From: Helichrysum umbraculigerum
Lineage: Eukaryota; Streptophyta; Magnoliopsida; Asterales; Asteraceae
NCBI GenBank assembly: GCA_949592205.1
Contig: CATIUR010000006.1
Span: 68,692,001 to 68,756,000, forward strand
Direction of reading: 5' to 3'
DNA: 64,000 nucleotides
Made by a program: the position numbers and the translations under genes. Numbering within the stretch: position 1 is the first letter of the stretch; each line of letters opens with the position of its first letter. The notes under the pieces are model-generated. The model ran no database searches. It was not told the DNA's origin and was given only the letters and a program-made list of their open reading frames with translations. Shown here piece by piece: positions 46,383 through 58,300 of this stretch.

Positions 46383-46505
46383 ATCGCGCCGCAACTAAAG
46401 ACAATCGCGCCGCAATTCAAGATTTGAATCGCGTCGCAATCACTCATCGTTGCGCCGCAATTAATGTTAAAATCGCGCCGCGACCTGAAACCATTGCGCT
46501 GCGAC
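46383..46505 (-). repeat. Three pairs of 13-bp palindromes in the element E LTR
   Basis: Copies of the ATCGCGCCGCGAT type start at 46383, 46404, 46428, 46449, 46472 and 46493. Within each pair the spacing is exactly 21 bp (13-mer plus 8). On the element's sense (minus) strand the centre is mostly GGC. In the first pair, three mismatches become G-U pairs on the sense strand. Confidence 0.9.
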
Positions 46506-47926
46506 CCTAGTCTTAACAGACCATGTGCAGACTGTAAAACAGCCTGACCAAAACCATACCAAACAACTTTCCGCAACATTTTTAATCCATCACCTGTACA
46601 TAATACCATCTCCGCAACAACAATACATCAATTTACAATCAAACACACTTTGAACCCACTTATCGAGTCACTTGACCCGTTTAATATTTTGAAACAAAAC
46701 AACTAAATCATTTATTACCATATCAATATTGAAACCAAAACCTTGACATGGTATCACATTTACATACTATTATATCGACAACTTACTACAACAAACTTTA
46801 AGTGTCAAAGACAACTTATAACATAGTTTTACAAAAGGATGGGGTAAATAGCATCGAGAGCATGATTTAATGAATACGAGTCATTACCCCAATTAACAAC
46901 ATCCACCGCTAGCTACCCACCGGTTTCTTGCCCAAATCACCTCTTGAACCGCTAGCGTCACCTAAAACATTAGGATTATACAACCGTAAGCAAAACGCTT
47001 AGTAAGTAATGAAATACAATCACATGTAATAATGATAATTTAGCTAAGGATCCTTAACCGCCCATGCTAGTTGTATACTACTAGCAATCACACGAGCCTA
47101 TGGCCGTAACCATTACTCGCACAAAACCGTTAGCAAATGACCGAAGCCATTCCTAACCCATGTTCATGTAATCCAAAACTTACCTTGCGATTGCACAATT
47201 AATTCATTAGCAACTCTTCCAACTTCTTTAACACCTAATCACATAACACATAATTACAATTTGCATATATACTAGTACACTTTATCAATTTAACCCATAA
47301 TCTTTACTTGTAAACATTTATTCATATTAATCATATCATATACATATGAATAATGATTCTTATAACTAAATCATACCAATTCTTTCTCAATCTCATCATT
47401 CATCATTTTTAGAATCATATTCAATATGTATGTACATATAATTTTTACATCATACACACTTTATTTCTTTCATCATTCAACCCATAACCATAATATGATT
47501 TTTAACATATTTATTTAACCAATTTACCATTTGTACATAGTTTAGTCACTTTCATAACTTAGGGTTTCAACCAATTTCCAAAACCCTAACTTAATTACAT
47601 ATACAAACCTTATAATATGATTTGCTAGCATGTATACATCATCTATATACTAATTACTTGCTCATCTACAAATATAATTTTAGGGTTTATAATTAAAGCC
47701 CTAATTTAACACTTACACAAAAAGAAGATGGTGATTATACCTTAGAATCACTTAAGAGGTGATTAAGAACTATTATATGATGATATAGGATCTTGATGAT
47801 GTATAGAATGAATTCCAGCTCCAAAATCGCCCCTCTATTCCTCTGATCTAAGTTTTTATGATTTTTGGTATTAAACTCGAAAATGGAAGCTACTGGAGCT
47901 AAAAACCCGTTTCTGTATCTGCTCGA

Positions 47927-47960
47927 ATCGCGCCGCGACCATAAGAGATCGCGCCGCGAT
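47927..47960 (-). repeat. Fourth palindrome pair in the element E LTR
   Basis: ATCGCGCCGCGAC (47927-47939) and ATCGCGCCGCGAT (47948-47960), again 21 bp apart; the second copy is a perfect 13-bp palindrome. Confidence 0.9.
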
Positions 47961-48087
47961 CTATTTCCAAACAGGCCCAGAAATTTTTCTTTTATTGCAT
48001 TTCTAGCCCAAAACTTTTACACTTCTTAATATATGTATATCTATATATAATACATGAAATCATATATCTACGAGTCAAATAATGTGA

Positions 48088-48119
<32 letters not shown>

Positions 48120-48225
48120 AGTACACATATTCAAATAATAAGCAAATATTTTTATATATATGCTTTAATAAACTAATAATATTAGAACTTACAAAAATAG
48201 GATGTTACAACTATCCTCCACCAAT

Positions 48226-50257
48226 TTAGGATTGTGTCCTCACAATCCAGTCCTGATAAAGCGAGGGATAGAAATGAATGACTTCTTCTTCCGGTTCCCA
48301 CGTAATTTCAGAACCTTTGCGATGCCTCCATTGGACCTTAAACATTCTAAGATCTTTATTTCTTAATTTGGTAACTTTTTCACCGAGAATAGAGACAGGT
48401 TGCTCAACATAATTCAATTGATCGTTAACCTCAATTTCTTCCAATGGAACATAAGCAGATTCATCAACTAAACATTTTCGGAGAAAGGACACATGGAATG
48501 TATTATGGATTCCAGCTAGTTTGTCGGGTAGCTCAAGGCGATAAGCTACATTACCCACTCTAGCCAAAATAGTGAAAGGACCAATGTATCGAGGACCCAA
48601 TTTACCTCGCTTTCTAAATCGAATTATTCCCTTTTAACATAACTTTATCACCAACTTGGAACTCAATCGGACGCCTTCTATTATCAGCATATGACTTTTG
48701 TCGATCTTGGGCAGCTTTTAACCGTTCTCTGACTTGATTAATCTTTTCAGTGGTCAACAGAACGATGTCAGTGCTTCCCAGTTCTTTCTGTCCGATCTCT
48801 CCCCAACAAATAGGAGTCCTACATTCTCTTCCATAGAGCATCTCGTAAGGTGACATTTTAATACTCGAGTGAAAGCTGTTATTATAAGAAAATTCTACCA
48901 AAGGTAAATGTGAATCCCAGCTACCACCAAAATCAATAACACACGCCCTTAACATATCTTTCAGAGTCTGAATAGTTCTTTCACTCTGGCCGTCTGTTTG
49001 GGGATGATAGGCGGTGCTAAAATTTACACGAGTACCCATAGATTCCTGAAATTTCATCCAGAAACGTGAAGTAAATCTAGTATCTCTATCAGAGACAATA
49101 GATACAGGAGTACCATGACGAGCAACAACTTCACGTATGAATAAATCTGCAAGTGCTTCAGAAGAGAAAGTTTCTTTAATTGGTAAGAATAAAGCACTTT
49201 TGGTTAACCGATCCACAATCACCCAAATTGCATCATGCTGGCATAGCGTTTTAGGCAACTTGGTGATAAAGTCCATTGTGATATGCTCCCACTTCCAAAC
49301 AGGTATTTCTAAAGGTTGCAATTTACCATATGATTTTTGATGTTCAGCTTTTACCTGTAAGCAAGTTAAGCATTTTTCAACATATTTCACAATTTCTCTT
49401 TTCATACCTGACCACCAGAAGTTAATTTTTAAATTATGATACATCTTTGTAGCTCCAGGATGAATCGAATATCGAGACTTATGAGATTCGTCAAGCAATA
49501 TCTTCTTTAACTCGAGTGAGTTAGGAATCCAGATTCTACCATATCGTGTTTTTAACCCGCGAGAATCATCAACAAAGTTTTGAACTTGACCTTTAATACG
49601 TTCAGAATTGAAATCACCTTTTTGCCAAGCTTCCATTTGTGCAATTTTTATTTGATCAAGTAAATCTGGGACAACAGTGATTCTGAAAGATTTGACCACC
49701 AAAGGTGGCTGAATAGCTTTCCGGCTAAGTGCATCAGCAACAACATTAGCTTTTCCAGGATGATAAAGAATTTCACAATCATAATCTTTTACCAAATCAA
49801 GCCAACGCCGTTGCCTCATATTTAAATCCCGCTGATCGAAAAAGTATTTGAGACTTTTATGATCAGTGTAAATGGTACACTTCACGCCATAAAGATAGTG
49901 TCTCCAAAGCTTTAAAGCAAAGACAACCGCCGCCAACTCAAGATCATGAGTTGGATAATTCTTTTCATGATCCTTAAGCTGTCTAGATGCATAGGCAATT
50001 ACTTTACCACGTTGCATCAAAACACAGCCTAAGCCAGTATAAGAAGCATCACAGAATACAACCATATCTTCAGTACCATCAGGGAGTACTAAGATAGGCG
50101 CTTGACTAAGCTGTTGTTTAAGAATATGAAACGCTTGATCAGCTTGCTCATTCCACTCAAACTTAATATTCTTTCTGGTGAGTTTAGTGAGAGGAGTAGC
50201 AATCTTTGAAAAATCCTGGATAAAACGTCTGTAATACCCAGCTAATCCAGAGAATTT
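48226..50257 (-). pseudogene. Element E pol: end of RT, RNase H, integrase, chromodomain (frameshifted)
   Basis: The minus-strand frame is open from the copia junction to 48614 and then shifts; the rest is 48600-48226. It starts in the RT thumb (FSGLAGYYRRFIQDFSKIA), followed by RNase H (VVFCDASYTGLGCVLMQ, TDHKSLKYFFDQRDLNMRQR, NVVADALSRK), the integrase zinc finger (H-H from DESHKSRYSIHPG, CLTC), the D-D-E core (TMDFITKLP, SDRDTRF, GQSERTIQ) and, after the frameshift, the GPF domain (RYIGPFTILARVG) and a chromodomain-like end (FKVQWRHRKGSEITWEPEEE). A deletion of a few codons just after VMLK (near 48620) caused the frame break. Chromodomains guide integration to heterochromatin marks. Confidence 0.88.
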
Positions 50258-50430
50258 AGCGAGCTGATTTCTCATCCAGAGAATTTGAGCAGTGCAAGCA
50301 CTGGCAGCAACATATTCAGCTTCAGCAGTTGAAGTTGAGACTGAGTTTCGTTTCTTGCTGGACCAGCTTACTAGCTTTTCTCCAAGAAATTGACAGCTAC
50401 CAGATGTACTTTTTCTATCCAGTTTGCATC
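50258..50430 (-). pseudogene. Copia element G RNase H, middle piece
   Basis: Minus-strand codons CKLDRKSTSGSCQFLGEKLV and STAEAEYVAASACTAQILWM encode the central copia RNase H. The frame is bounded on the right by the LTR of element D and on the left it runs without a stop into element E pol, giving a fused open frame. Confidence 0.88.
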
Positions 50431-53400
50431 TGTGACACTCCTCCAAATTAGGTATATAATTATACTTAATTACATGCATTTCTTACGCTAATTCCCTGCA
50501 ATTGTTTTAAACTAAACTTATGATGTGATGTCAGTCTAGCGAGCCCTAAACAATAATACTAAAAGTATTACATGATACGTAGTTATTTATAAATTACGTA
50601 CGAACGTATCGGAACGAAGCCGACAAATAAATAACAAAAGTTTCGTGACACAAAAATAATTAATAATGAAATTATTAATTACGAGTACTTATATATCTAT
50701 AACGAATAGACAAAAAGGGTTTAAATATACGTTTAACATAAAACGTATTATAACACGAACAGAAACAATTCTAAAACGCGCATACGACGTTGAATCATAA
50801 AAATACAAATTTTCTCGTTCGTTTGGAAGAAGTTAGAACATTACTTCAAAATATGAAATCCTAAACTTACTGAAAATTGGCGCTCAATTAACTGCGCTCA
50901 GTAAAATGTACAAAAATGTACAACTATCAAAAATAATGATAATCTCATTATTCTGAGAACATATTACGAACCAGGGAAGCATCTACAAAATGAAAATATA
51001 AAATGTTAAATTTTATATTGCTAAAATTATACCCGTACTTGAAATTGAGGTACCAAAAATGGGCTACCAACCTCAATTATTTGAGGTTACAGCAACCCAT
51101 ACTCGTTTAAATTATATACTCCCTCCTTCCCTTCGTCTGATCAACAACACCCACACACATCACCACCATTTTCTTTCTATTTTTCTTCTTTCTTTCTTTT
51201 CTTTGATTTGGAGGAACTCAAACAAGATCAGAAGCAAGAAACAGAGGTACAACATCATCATCATCCTCGTATCTTCATCATCATCGATCATCACCACCTT
51301 CACATTTCTCATTGTAAGGAAACTTTCATTTCCTTGATTTGTTTGCTAAAATTTCGTTATACAACTTGTTTATACATCATAATCTAGCTACATAACATCA
51401 CAAACTCGAAGATTGACGATTGATTCTTGAAATGGGTTTTAAAAACCAAAACTATAAACCAAGAATCAACAAATGAAAACTTGTTAAAAATGTGGTAATA
51501 AGTTGATAAAATGACATAACTAGTTGATATAAACGTTTGGTACTATGATCTAAACAAGTTGGAAACAAAATCATCGAGTTTATTTATGCTCTGCACAAAC
51601 AGAATCTGCAAAACCTTTGAATCCGGCGGATTCAAGCGAATCCGGCGGATTCCCAGCCGAAGCTCAGATGAATCCGGCGTATTCACGGGAATACGGCGGA
51701 TTCCCATTACTAAACCAGTCGAATACGGCGTATTCCTTCGAATACGGCGTATTCCCACCTTTGACCCGCACACAAACCTTCGGCTAAAACGATGAACGAG
51801 TAAAAGACACGGGTGAATACGGCGGATTCAAATGAATCCGGCGTATTCACAAACCTTAACACGAAATACCTGTGAACACAAACGAATACGGCGGATTCAT
51901 TTAAATCCGGCGTATTCCCGAACAAAAACGAAACCGTATGAAAACTAGGATGAATACGGCGGATTCACCCGAATCCGGCGTATTCCGACTTCTGACTTGA
52001 ATCCGGCGGATTCCACTGAATACGGCGGATTCCCGTGTCTAGTCAACAATCTGACTTTTATTTTAAAACATAAACGCTTCCGTTCACGATTCCAATTATA
52101 CGATACATTTACGAGACATTGTAAACTATTAATAAAACATTAATGTGATATATCCGAGACACGGACTTTGGACTTATTTAATTCATACGAACAATAATAT
52201 ATATATGCGAGAATATATATATGCAACTATATAAGTATATATGTATAAATGCTTACACATTCGAATGATTCGACAAACAAGCAAAACTTGGGAAAATATT
52301 ATTTATTTTCAAACAACAATCATCAACGACATACACAAACTTAAGAAATTGATAATTTCTTTAAACAAACAAATTATTAACGTAAGTAAATAAAGTACTT
52401 ATAGTTAATACATTATTGTGTATAGGTTGACTACGTTTGGGCTACGCTATCTTATCTCGCTAGCATTCACATCCGAGCACCTACTGTGAGTTCACAAACC
52501 CCTTTTCAATGTTTTAATGTTTTAAAACCTCGGGGTGGAAAACATAGAAATCGTATGTATATTTGCATGCGACAACTGTTTGAATACTTGATGTATTTAC
52601 TTAAACTATTGATGAAATGAGATTTCATGTTGTGACTGATTAAATACTGTACGTATTTGCTTAAACTGTTTATGAAGGGGTACTTCATACTTGAACTATT
52701 TGTGAAAGGGTATTTCACACAACTATCTGAACTATGTTTTTATGAAATGTTTTTCATAACTATTTTGGGAATTTAGGCAACGAATCTTGGTACAGATCTA
52801 GGCTGAACGATGTAGTGCATAAAAGACCTTATGGCTACAGACTATAACCATTAGCTAGGTGACTCTAGCCACTGAGTATACGGATAGTACTATCGCCGTG
52901 ACGACCCTCCTACGGATTTGGGAGCGTATACTTAATTGTCCAGCATGGCAAACAACAACAGATTAGGGTTGTGGTTTGGTTATAGGGTTAGATCGGGTTA
53001 CCTTACTTGACAGGTTTAGCTCACCTTTCAAGGGATCACCGTCTAAATATTCCCACAAAACTATTGTTTAGGAAGTGATTTCCTACGTACACTGATTTGG
53101 AAATGTTAATCTTTATCTAGGTTAACCTGTGTTTCCTACTAATGACTAAATTAGGAAATGTTATCTCTTGATTGAAATAACCTGTGTTTCCTATTACAAC
53201 TACAACTGATTTGGGAAATGTTATTTGTTAATAACTTGTGTTTCCTACTTGATAAACAACACTTATTGGAAATGTTATTCTTAAATGTTTAACTTGTGTT
53301 TCCTACATAACAAACAAACTTGTGAATTCACTCAACAATTTTGTTGACGTTTTACTCTATGTTTTTCAGGGAATTAGCAGCGTAAGTAAGATCTGCATGC

Positions 53401-53753
53401 ATTATCAGGACGGACTACCCTGGACTTGTTAGGATGCCACTACTTTTGGGACACTTGGATTTCCTCTGTATAACTGCAATTATTGCAGTCATACCTATGA
53501 AATCTACTTTTGATATTATGTATTTTATGAAATACTGATTTCAACTACTACTATTACTGTTATCACTTCTCAAGTGGTAATCATTTGTAAAACTTTAACT
53601 AATGGCATCTTAATCTATTTCGTTCTGCGATAATCATATGCTCTGAGTATGTATGTAACTGTTGGTTGTTTTACTGCTCACACCCCCGCCACGTCACTAA
53701 GCTTCCGCAAATCACTTTACGTAATTGTAATTACCGTTTGGTGGGGTGTGACA
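50431..53753 (+). repeat. 5' LTR of element D
   Basis: 3,323 bp, TGTGACACTCC...GTGTGACA. Contains the array of 14 palindromes at 51619-52032. Further downstream are repeated blocks GGAAATGTTA ... TGTGTTTCCTA (53100-53310, four copies) and paired GAAATGAGATTTC/GAAAGGGTATTTC small inverted repeats (52614-52715). Confidence 0.95.
51619..52032 (+). repeat. Array of seven palindrome pairs (hairpin modules) in the element D 5' LTR
   Basis: Fourteen 15-mers of the form GAAT(A/C)CGGCG(G/T)ATTC start at 51619, 51638, 51670, 51689, 51721, 51740, 51815, 51834, 51884, 51903, 51952, 51971, 51999 and 52018. They form seven pairs, each exactly 19 bp apart (4-nt spacer). Where the first member has A at position 5 its partner has T at position 11, and likewise C with G, in six of seven pairs, so the members are complementary except for the central G-G. 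Copy 10 has an A in place of the first G. The same array is at 61178-61591 in the 3' LTR. Confidence 0.95.
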
Positions 53754-53757
53754 GACT

Positions 53758-53770
53758 TGGTATCAGAGCC
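53758..53770 (+). other. Primer-binding site of element D (tRNA-iMet)
   Basis: TGGTATCAGAGCC, four bases (GACT) after the end of the 5' LTR. Confidence 0.93.
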
Positions 53771-53924
53771 ATTGGTTATAGCGAACTAGAAGTCTTTAGG
53801 TGACTGAAAACCTTAGAGACCTAGACTATAGCCTTGGCTAGAACATTTGTGCATTCATGCATACATACTTTGCATACAACTAACATACGACTGACACGCC
53901 GCACCCAATTTCTTTTGTCACAGT

Positions 53925-54704
53925 ATGTCTAGTCAATCACTTTACCATGTCTATGCTTCGGATGAAGAGCCGACCGAGGCTACTTTTGAGGGTCCCGCGA
54001 TCACAGTAGAGGATGAGTCATCAGTTCATGTGAGAGCCATGTCTGTTGACACTAGTGATGCTTACTTAGTACCACCTCCGACCGCACCTGAGGTCACTCC
54101 TACCTCTACACCACCTGTTGCGAGTACTTCTCGTGTGCCTGTACCTAGGATGACAGCTAGGATTTGTGTTCGGGATTTTCCCAGGGGACCACTCGCGCCG
54201 CGCGATAAGGCGCCAGTGACTGAGTCTGAGGTTCCAGTTGTCGAGCCGCCACAGAAGAGGCTCCGACCTTCTCATCTGGACTGGATGCCTCTAGTATTGA
54301 GAGAGTGGAGATCACTAGAGGGTATTCCCTTGACCTTTGAGTTTGGAGAGTCCTCCCACTCACCACCATCTGCATATCTCACTGGTGAGCCTCTGGAGCT
54401 CACTGTGCCTACCCTTGTGGCTGTGGTTCACACCATGTTTAGGATATCATCTAGCAGGAGCAGAGATGTGATGGAGCTACTGAGCGATGCCTCCCGTACT
54501 GATATGGATATGGCTATGCTCCATCAGAGGATGGATTTTGTGGAGACTCACCGTCAGACAGACTGGCAGAGTCTAGCATCCACCCGTGCACGCGTTGCAG
54601 CTTTAGAGAGGCGTGCTAGGGTGTCAGAGATTGTAGCTAGTGTTTGTGTGATGACTGCAGCAGTGATGGTTGCGGTTAGGATGTATTTACCATGGTTCCG
54701 TTAG
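53925..54704 (+). CDS. Element D ORF1: extra protein upstream of gag with C-terminal membrane segment
   Basis: 259 codons from ATG (MSSQSLYHVYASDEEPTEAT) to TAG, 172 bp after the LTR. The N-terminal 75 residues are acidic and Thr/Pro-rich, followed by a basic/Pro-rich patch (PRGPLAPRDKAP). Residues about 185-232 look like an amphipathic coiled coil (MDMAMLHQRMDFVETHRQTD, then RARVAALERRAR). The last 24 residues are hydrophobic (IVASVCVMTAAVMVAVRMYL), so it resembles a tail-anchored membrane protein. I do not recognise a known family. Extra ORFs between 5' LTR and gag occur in some plant gypsy elements. Elements B and C have a different coding start at the same place. The unbroken frame in a young element suggests it is functional. 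Confidence 0.7.
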   Translation: MSSQSLYHVYASDEEPTEATFEGPAITVEDESSVHVRAMSVDTSDAYLVPPPTAPEVTPTSTPPVASTSRVPVPRMTARICVRDFPRGPLAPRDKAPVTESEVPVVEPPQKRLRPSHLDWMPLVLREWRSLEGIPLTFEFGESSHSPPSAYLTGEPLELTVPTLVAVVHTMFRISSSRSRDVMELLSDASRTDMDMAMLHQRMDFVETHRQTDWQSLASTRARVAALERRARVSEIVASVCVMTAAVMVAVRMYLPWFR

Positions 54705-55154
54705 GCCTGTGTATGGCGGTTGTGCCTACACCATATTAGACTATTACTTTTGGGGAAATATATGTATGTATTAATTATGGACTAGCTGTATGTTAGATGG
54801 AACTTTGTTAGTGGAATGGGTATGTGTATAGGAAACCCATCATCTTTTGTATAACGCTAACCATCGATGGGTATATTAGAAATCCCATCTCATTTTGTAC
54901 TAAACTCATGTAACAGCGTTATGATCTTTAATATATAATGTATGCTTGGTTTACGTCTCGTATTCATTATGCTTATTATCAACCATGTTATTTCCTCATA
55001 CAACTGTCGACTTGTGATTAAACCTATACTTTACCGACACTTTGTGATCAATTCTTGTAAACCCTAAAACATATTACAGCTTGATGATTGATTTTTCTTG
55101 AGAACCTCTGAAATCTACAGTGTTAAACGACAATGAAAAGAAATATGTATTGGA
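54705..55154 (+). other. Leader between ORF1 and gag of element D
   Basis: AT-rich non-coding sequence. No splice site pair was established. Confidence 0.5.
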
Positions 55155-55193
55155 CATTATATAATGGCGCCTGGCCAACGTGATTATATTATG
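55155..55193 (+). promoter_or_regulatory. Conserved leader hairpin / uORF upstream of gag-pol in element D
   Basis: ATATAAT (55159-55165) and ATTATAT (55183-55189) can pair around a loop with CCTGGCCAACGT. An ATG at 55164 starts a 24-codon frame (MAPGQRDYIML...). The same block occurs in element B (14028-14066). It lies about 165 nt before the gag start, where it could influence translation or packaging. Confidence 0.5.
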
Positions 55194-55356
55194 CTAGATA
55201 CATGTGGGCGTTTCAAAGTTGTAAGGCACTTGTTGTAAAACTCTGTTCATTCATCTTTTCATGTCATTCATTTCTATCAAATGTGAATTCTTGATCTATT
55301 CACATTCAGTATCTCAACATTAACACTCTGCATTTTATTCATCGCAGAGCTGAATC

Positions 55357-58300
55357 ATGCCTCCCAAACGACGAGTCACTAGAAACAGTCAAAAGACGAC
55401 TACGCCTCCACCACCACCACCCACTGAAACCACCGAACAAATGATCGCACGAAGAATAGCTGAAGGTATTGCTGAATATGAGGCAAGCCGTAATCGCGAA
55501 CCCGTAGTTAACAACAGTGGATCTACCCCTGTTAATACTGAGACAACCGTGAATGCTCGCAAAGGGTGTTCATACAAAACATTTCAGGCTTGTAAGCCGA
55601 TTTCTTTTCGGGGCACCGAGGGTGCAATTGGTATGATTCATTGGATAGAGAAAACTGAATCAGTATTGGACATTAGTGACTGTGCACCTGACTGTATGGT
55701 GAAGTATGCTACTTGCACTTTGGCTGACAAAGCGCTCACTTGGTGGAACAGTCAGATCCAATCACTTGGACGACCAGCTGCTTATTCAATGTCATGGGGA
55801 ACATTTAAGAATTTGATGTTGGAGGAATTCTGCCCTCGCAGTGAGATGCAGAAAATAGAAACGGAGTTGTGGAACATCACTATGATTGGTGCTGATATTA
55901 CTGGGTACACCACTAAGTTTCAGGAACTTGCACGTCTAGTGCCACATATGGTGACACCCGAGTATAAGCGTATTGAGCGCTACATATTCGGTCTAGCACC
56001 ACAAATCCGCAGTCTGGTGACATCATCTAAACCGGACACTTTCAGGAGTGCTGTTACTCTAGCACAAAGTTTGACCGATGAGGCAGTCAGGATGGGAAAT
56101 CTGACTAAGAAAGCTGTGTCGGGAAAAAGTGAACCGAACAGTACTGATGTTAGTAGTTCTGGTGGTGCAAAGCGAAAGTGGAACGGTAGTGGTGCTGACC
56201 GTCAGGGTCAGCAGAACAAGAAATTTTCTGGAAATGCGAAAGCATATGTTGCCACTACCACCGAATCGAAACCATATTTGGGTAACAAACCCAAATGTGA
56301 TAAGTGCAACCGACACCACGAAGGAGGGTGTGGGTATTGTGGAAACTGTAGGGCATGGGGACATAGAACCCGAGAATGCAAAACTAACCCTCCCCCACGG
56401 GCAAACACTGAACGTCAAAACCAGGGATGTTTTGAATGTGGTGAGCAGGGGCACTACCGCAACCGATGCCTTAAGCTCAACAACAACAACCAAAACCGCA
56501 ACAACAACAACAATCGCGGTAACAACAATAACCGAGCCAACAATATCAACAATCAACCAGCTCAAGGAAGGGCATTTGTGATTGGAGCACAAGAGGCACG
56601 CCAGGACCCTAACACCGTCACTGGTACGTTTCCTGTCAACAATCATTATGCCTCTGTGTTAATTGATTCGGGTGCTGATTTAAGTTTTGTGTCTATTGAG
56701 TTTAGACCACTATTAGAACTTGAATCCCGTAAGTTAGACAACAAGTATACCATAGAATTAGCCGATGGTGAGTTGATCGAATCAGGAGAAATAGTACCGG
56801 GATGTACCTTGGAGTTAGAAGGTCATCTCTTCGAAATAGACTTACTACCGGTTAAGTTGGGAAGTTTTGACATTGTAGTCGGTATGGATTGGTTATCTAA
56901 GAACCGCGCTGAGATCATATGTCATGATAAGATGGTTCGCTTACCGTTACCGACAGGAGAAACACTTGTGGTTCAAGGTGAGAAACGAAAAAGTGCTACA
57001 AAAATGATTTCATGCTTGAAGGCCAGTAAGTATCTCCGAAAGGGATACCAAGCATTTTTGGCACACATTGTAGAAAAGAAAACTGAGGAGCGACGTATAG
57101 ACGATGTGCCCATTGTACGCGACTATCCAGGAGTGTTCCCTGATGAGTTGCCGGGATTGCCACCCCCACGACAAGTGGAGTTTCATATTGACCTGGTGCC
57201 AGGAGCCGCACCTATCGCACGTGCACCTTATCGTCTAGCTCCCTCGGAAATGCAAGAACTATCCACACAACTGCAGGAACTTCTAGATTTGGGATTCATC
57301 CGTCCGAGCTTTTCACCTTGGGGAGCTCCGGTCCTATTTGTCAAGAAAAAGGATGGATCTATGCGGATGTGCATCGATTATCGAGAACTGAACAAGGTAA
57401 CTATCAAGAACAGATACCCGTTACCACGCATTGACGATCTGTTTGATCAATTGCAAGGGTCGAGTTATTATTTAAAGATTGACCTACGATCTGGTTACCA
57501 CCAACTCAAGGTACGAGAAGAGGATGTACCGAAAACTGCGTTTAGGACTCGATACGGTCATTACGAGTTTCTAGTCATGCCTTTTGGGCTGACCAACGCA
57601 CAAGCAGTATTCATGGATTTGATGAACAGAGTATGCAAACCCTATTTGGATAAATTCGTCATTGTGTTTATTGACGACATCTTGGTATACTCACGATCGA
57701 AAGAGGATCACGAGCAACATCTGAAGCTTGTTCTCGAACTACTACAAAAAGAGAAGCTTTATGCAAAGTTCTCTAAGTGCGAATTTTGGATTCGAGAGGT
57801 TCAATTCCTTGGTCATGTGATAAATGACAAGGGAATTCACGTAGACCCATCCAAAATTGAGGCAATCAACAATTGGGAAGCACCGAAAACCCCAACTGAA
57901 GTACGACAATTTCTTGGTCTAGCGGGCTATTACAGGCGATTCATCGCAAACTTTTCAAAGATAGCCCAGCCACTTACCACATTAACTCAAAAAGACAAGA
58001 AATTTGAGTGGAATGAGAAACAAGAGAAGGCATTCCAACTATTGAAACAGAAACTGAGCAGCGCACCCATACTATCCCTACCTGAAGGAGTAGACAACTT
58101 TGTTGTTTACTGTGATGCTTCGCATCAGGGGTTGGGTTGCGTATTGATGCAAAATGAAAAGGTCATTGCTTATGCATCCCGACAACTAAAAGTGCATGAG
58201 AAAAACTATACGACTCATGATTTGGAATTGGGAGCCGTTGTTTTTGCACTGAAGATCTGGAGACACTACCTATACGGTACAAAGTGTACGATCTTCACTG

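Larger units (their letters stand above)
46312..48209 (-). repeat. 3' LTR of element E
   Basis: On the minus strand it starts TGTAACATCC at 48209 and ends GGGGTGTTTCA at 46312, about 1.9 kb. Promoter and processing sites were not resolved. Carries four pairs of palindromes (separate entries) and an AT microsatellite near 48090-48117. Confidence 0.85.
46312..50257 (-). mobile_element. Element E: 5'-truncated gypsy chromovirus
   Basis: On the minus strand it contains the end of RT, RNase H, integrase and chromodomain, then a 3' LTR. The 5' LTR, gag, protease and most of RT are missing. The right boundary (50257) joins copia RNase H codons in frame, at a 13-bp direct repeat (ATCCAGAGAATTT at 50245-50257 and 50274-50286). 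The left end abuts copia RNase H at 46311. It is similar to element D in pol but a different family by its LTR. Confidence 0.88.

Noticed and set aside
48614..50479. A 621-codon minus-strand open frame as a genuine gene
   Set aside because: It is a chimera of D LTR, copia RNase H and truncated gypsy pol produced by nesting; no start or promoter of its own.
51543..51925. Open frames on both strands in the D LTR with repeated GIRRIP/RIRRIP peptides (again at 61102-61484)
   Set aside because: The peptide repeats are by-products of the 15-bp palindromes being translated; both strands give similar peptides and there is no gene context.
56059..56646. 195-codon minus-strand frame under gag-pol
   Set aside because: Shadow of the Asn-rich gag linker (AAC repeats give Val-rich antisense peptide).
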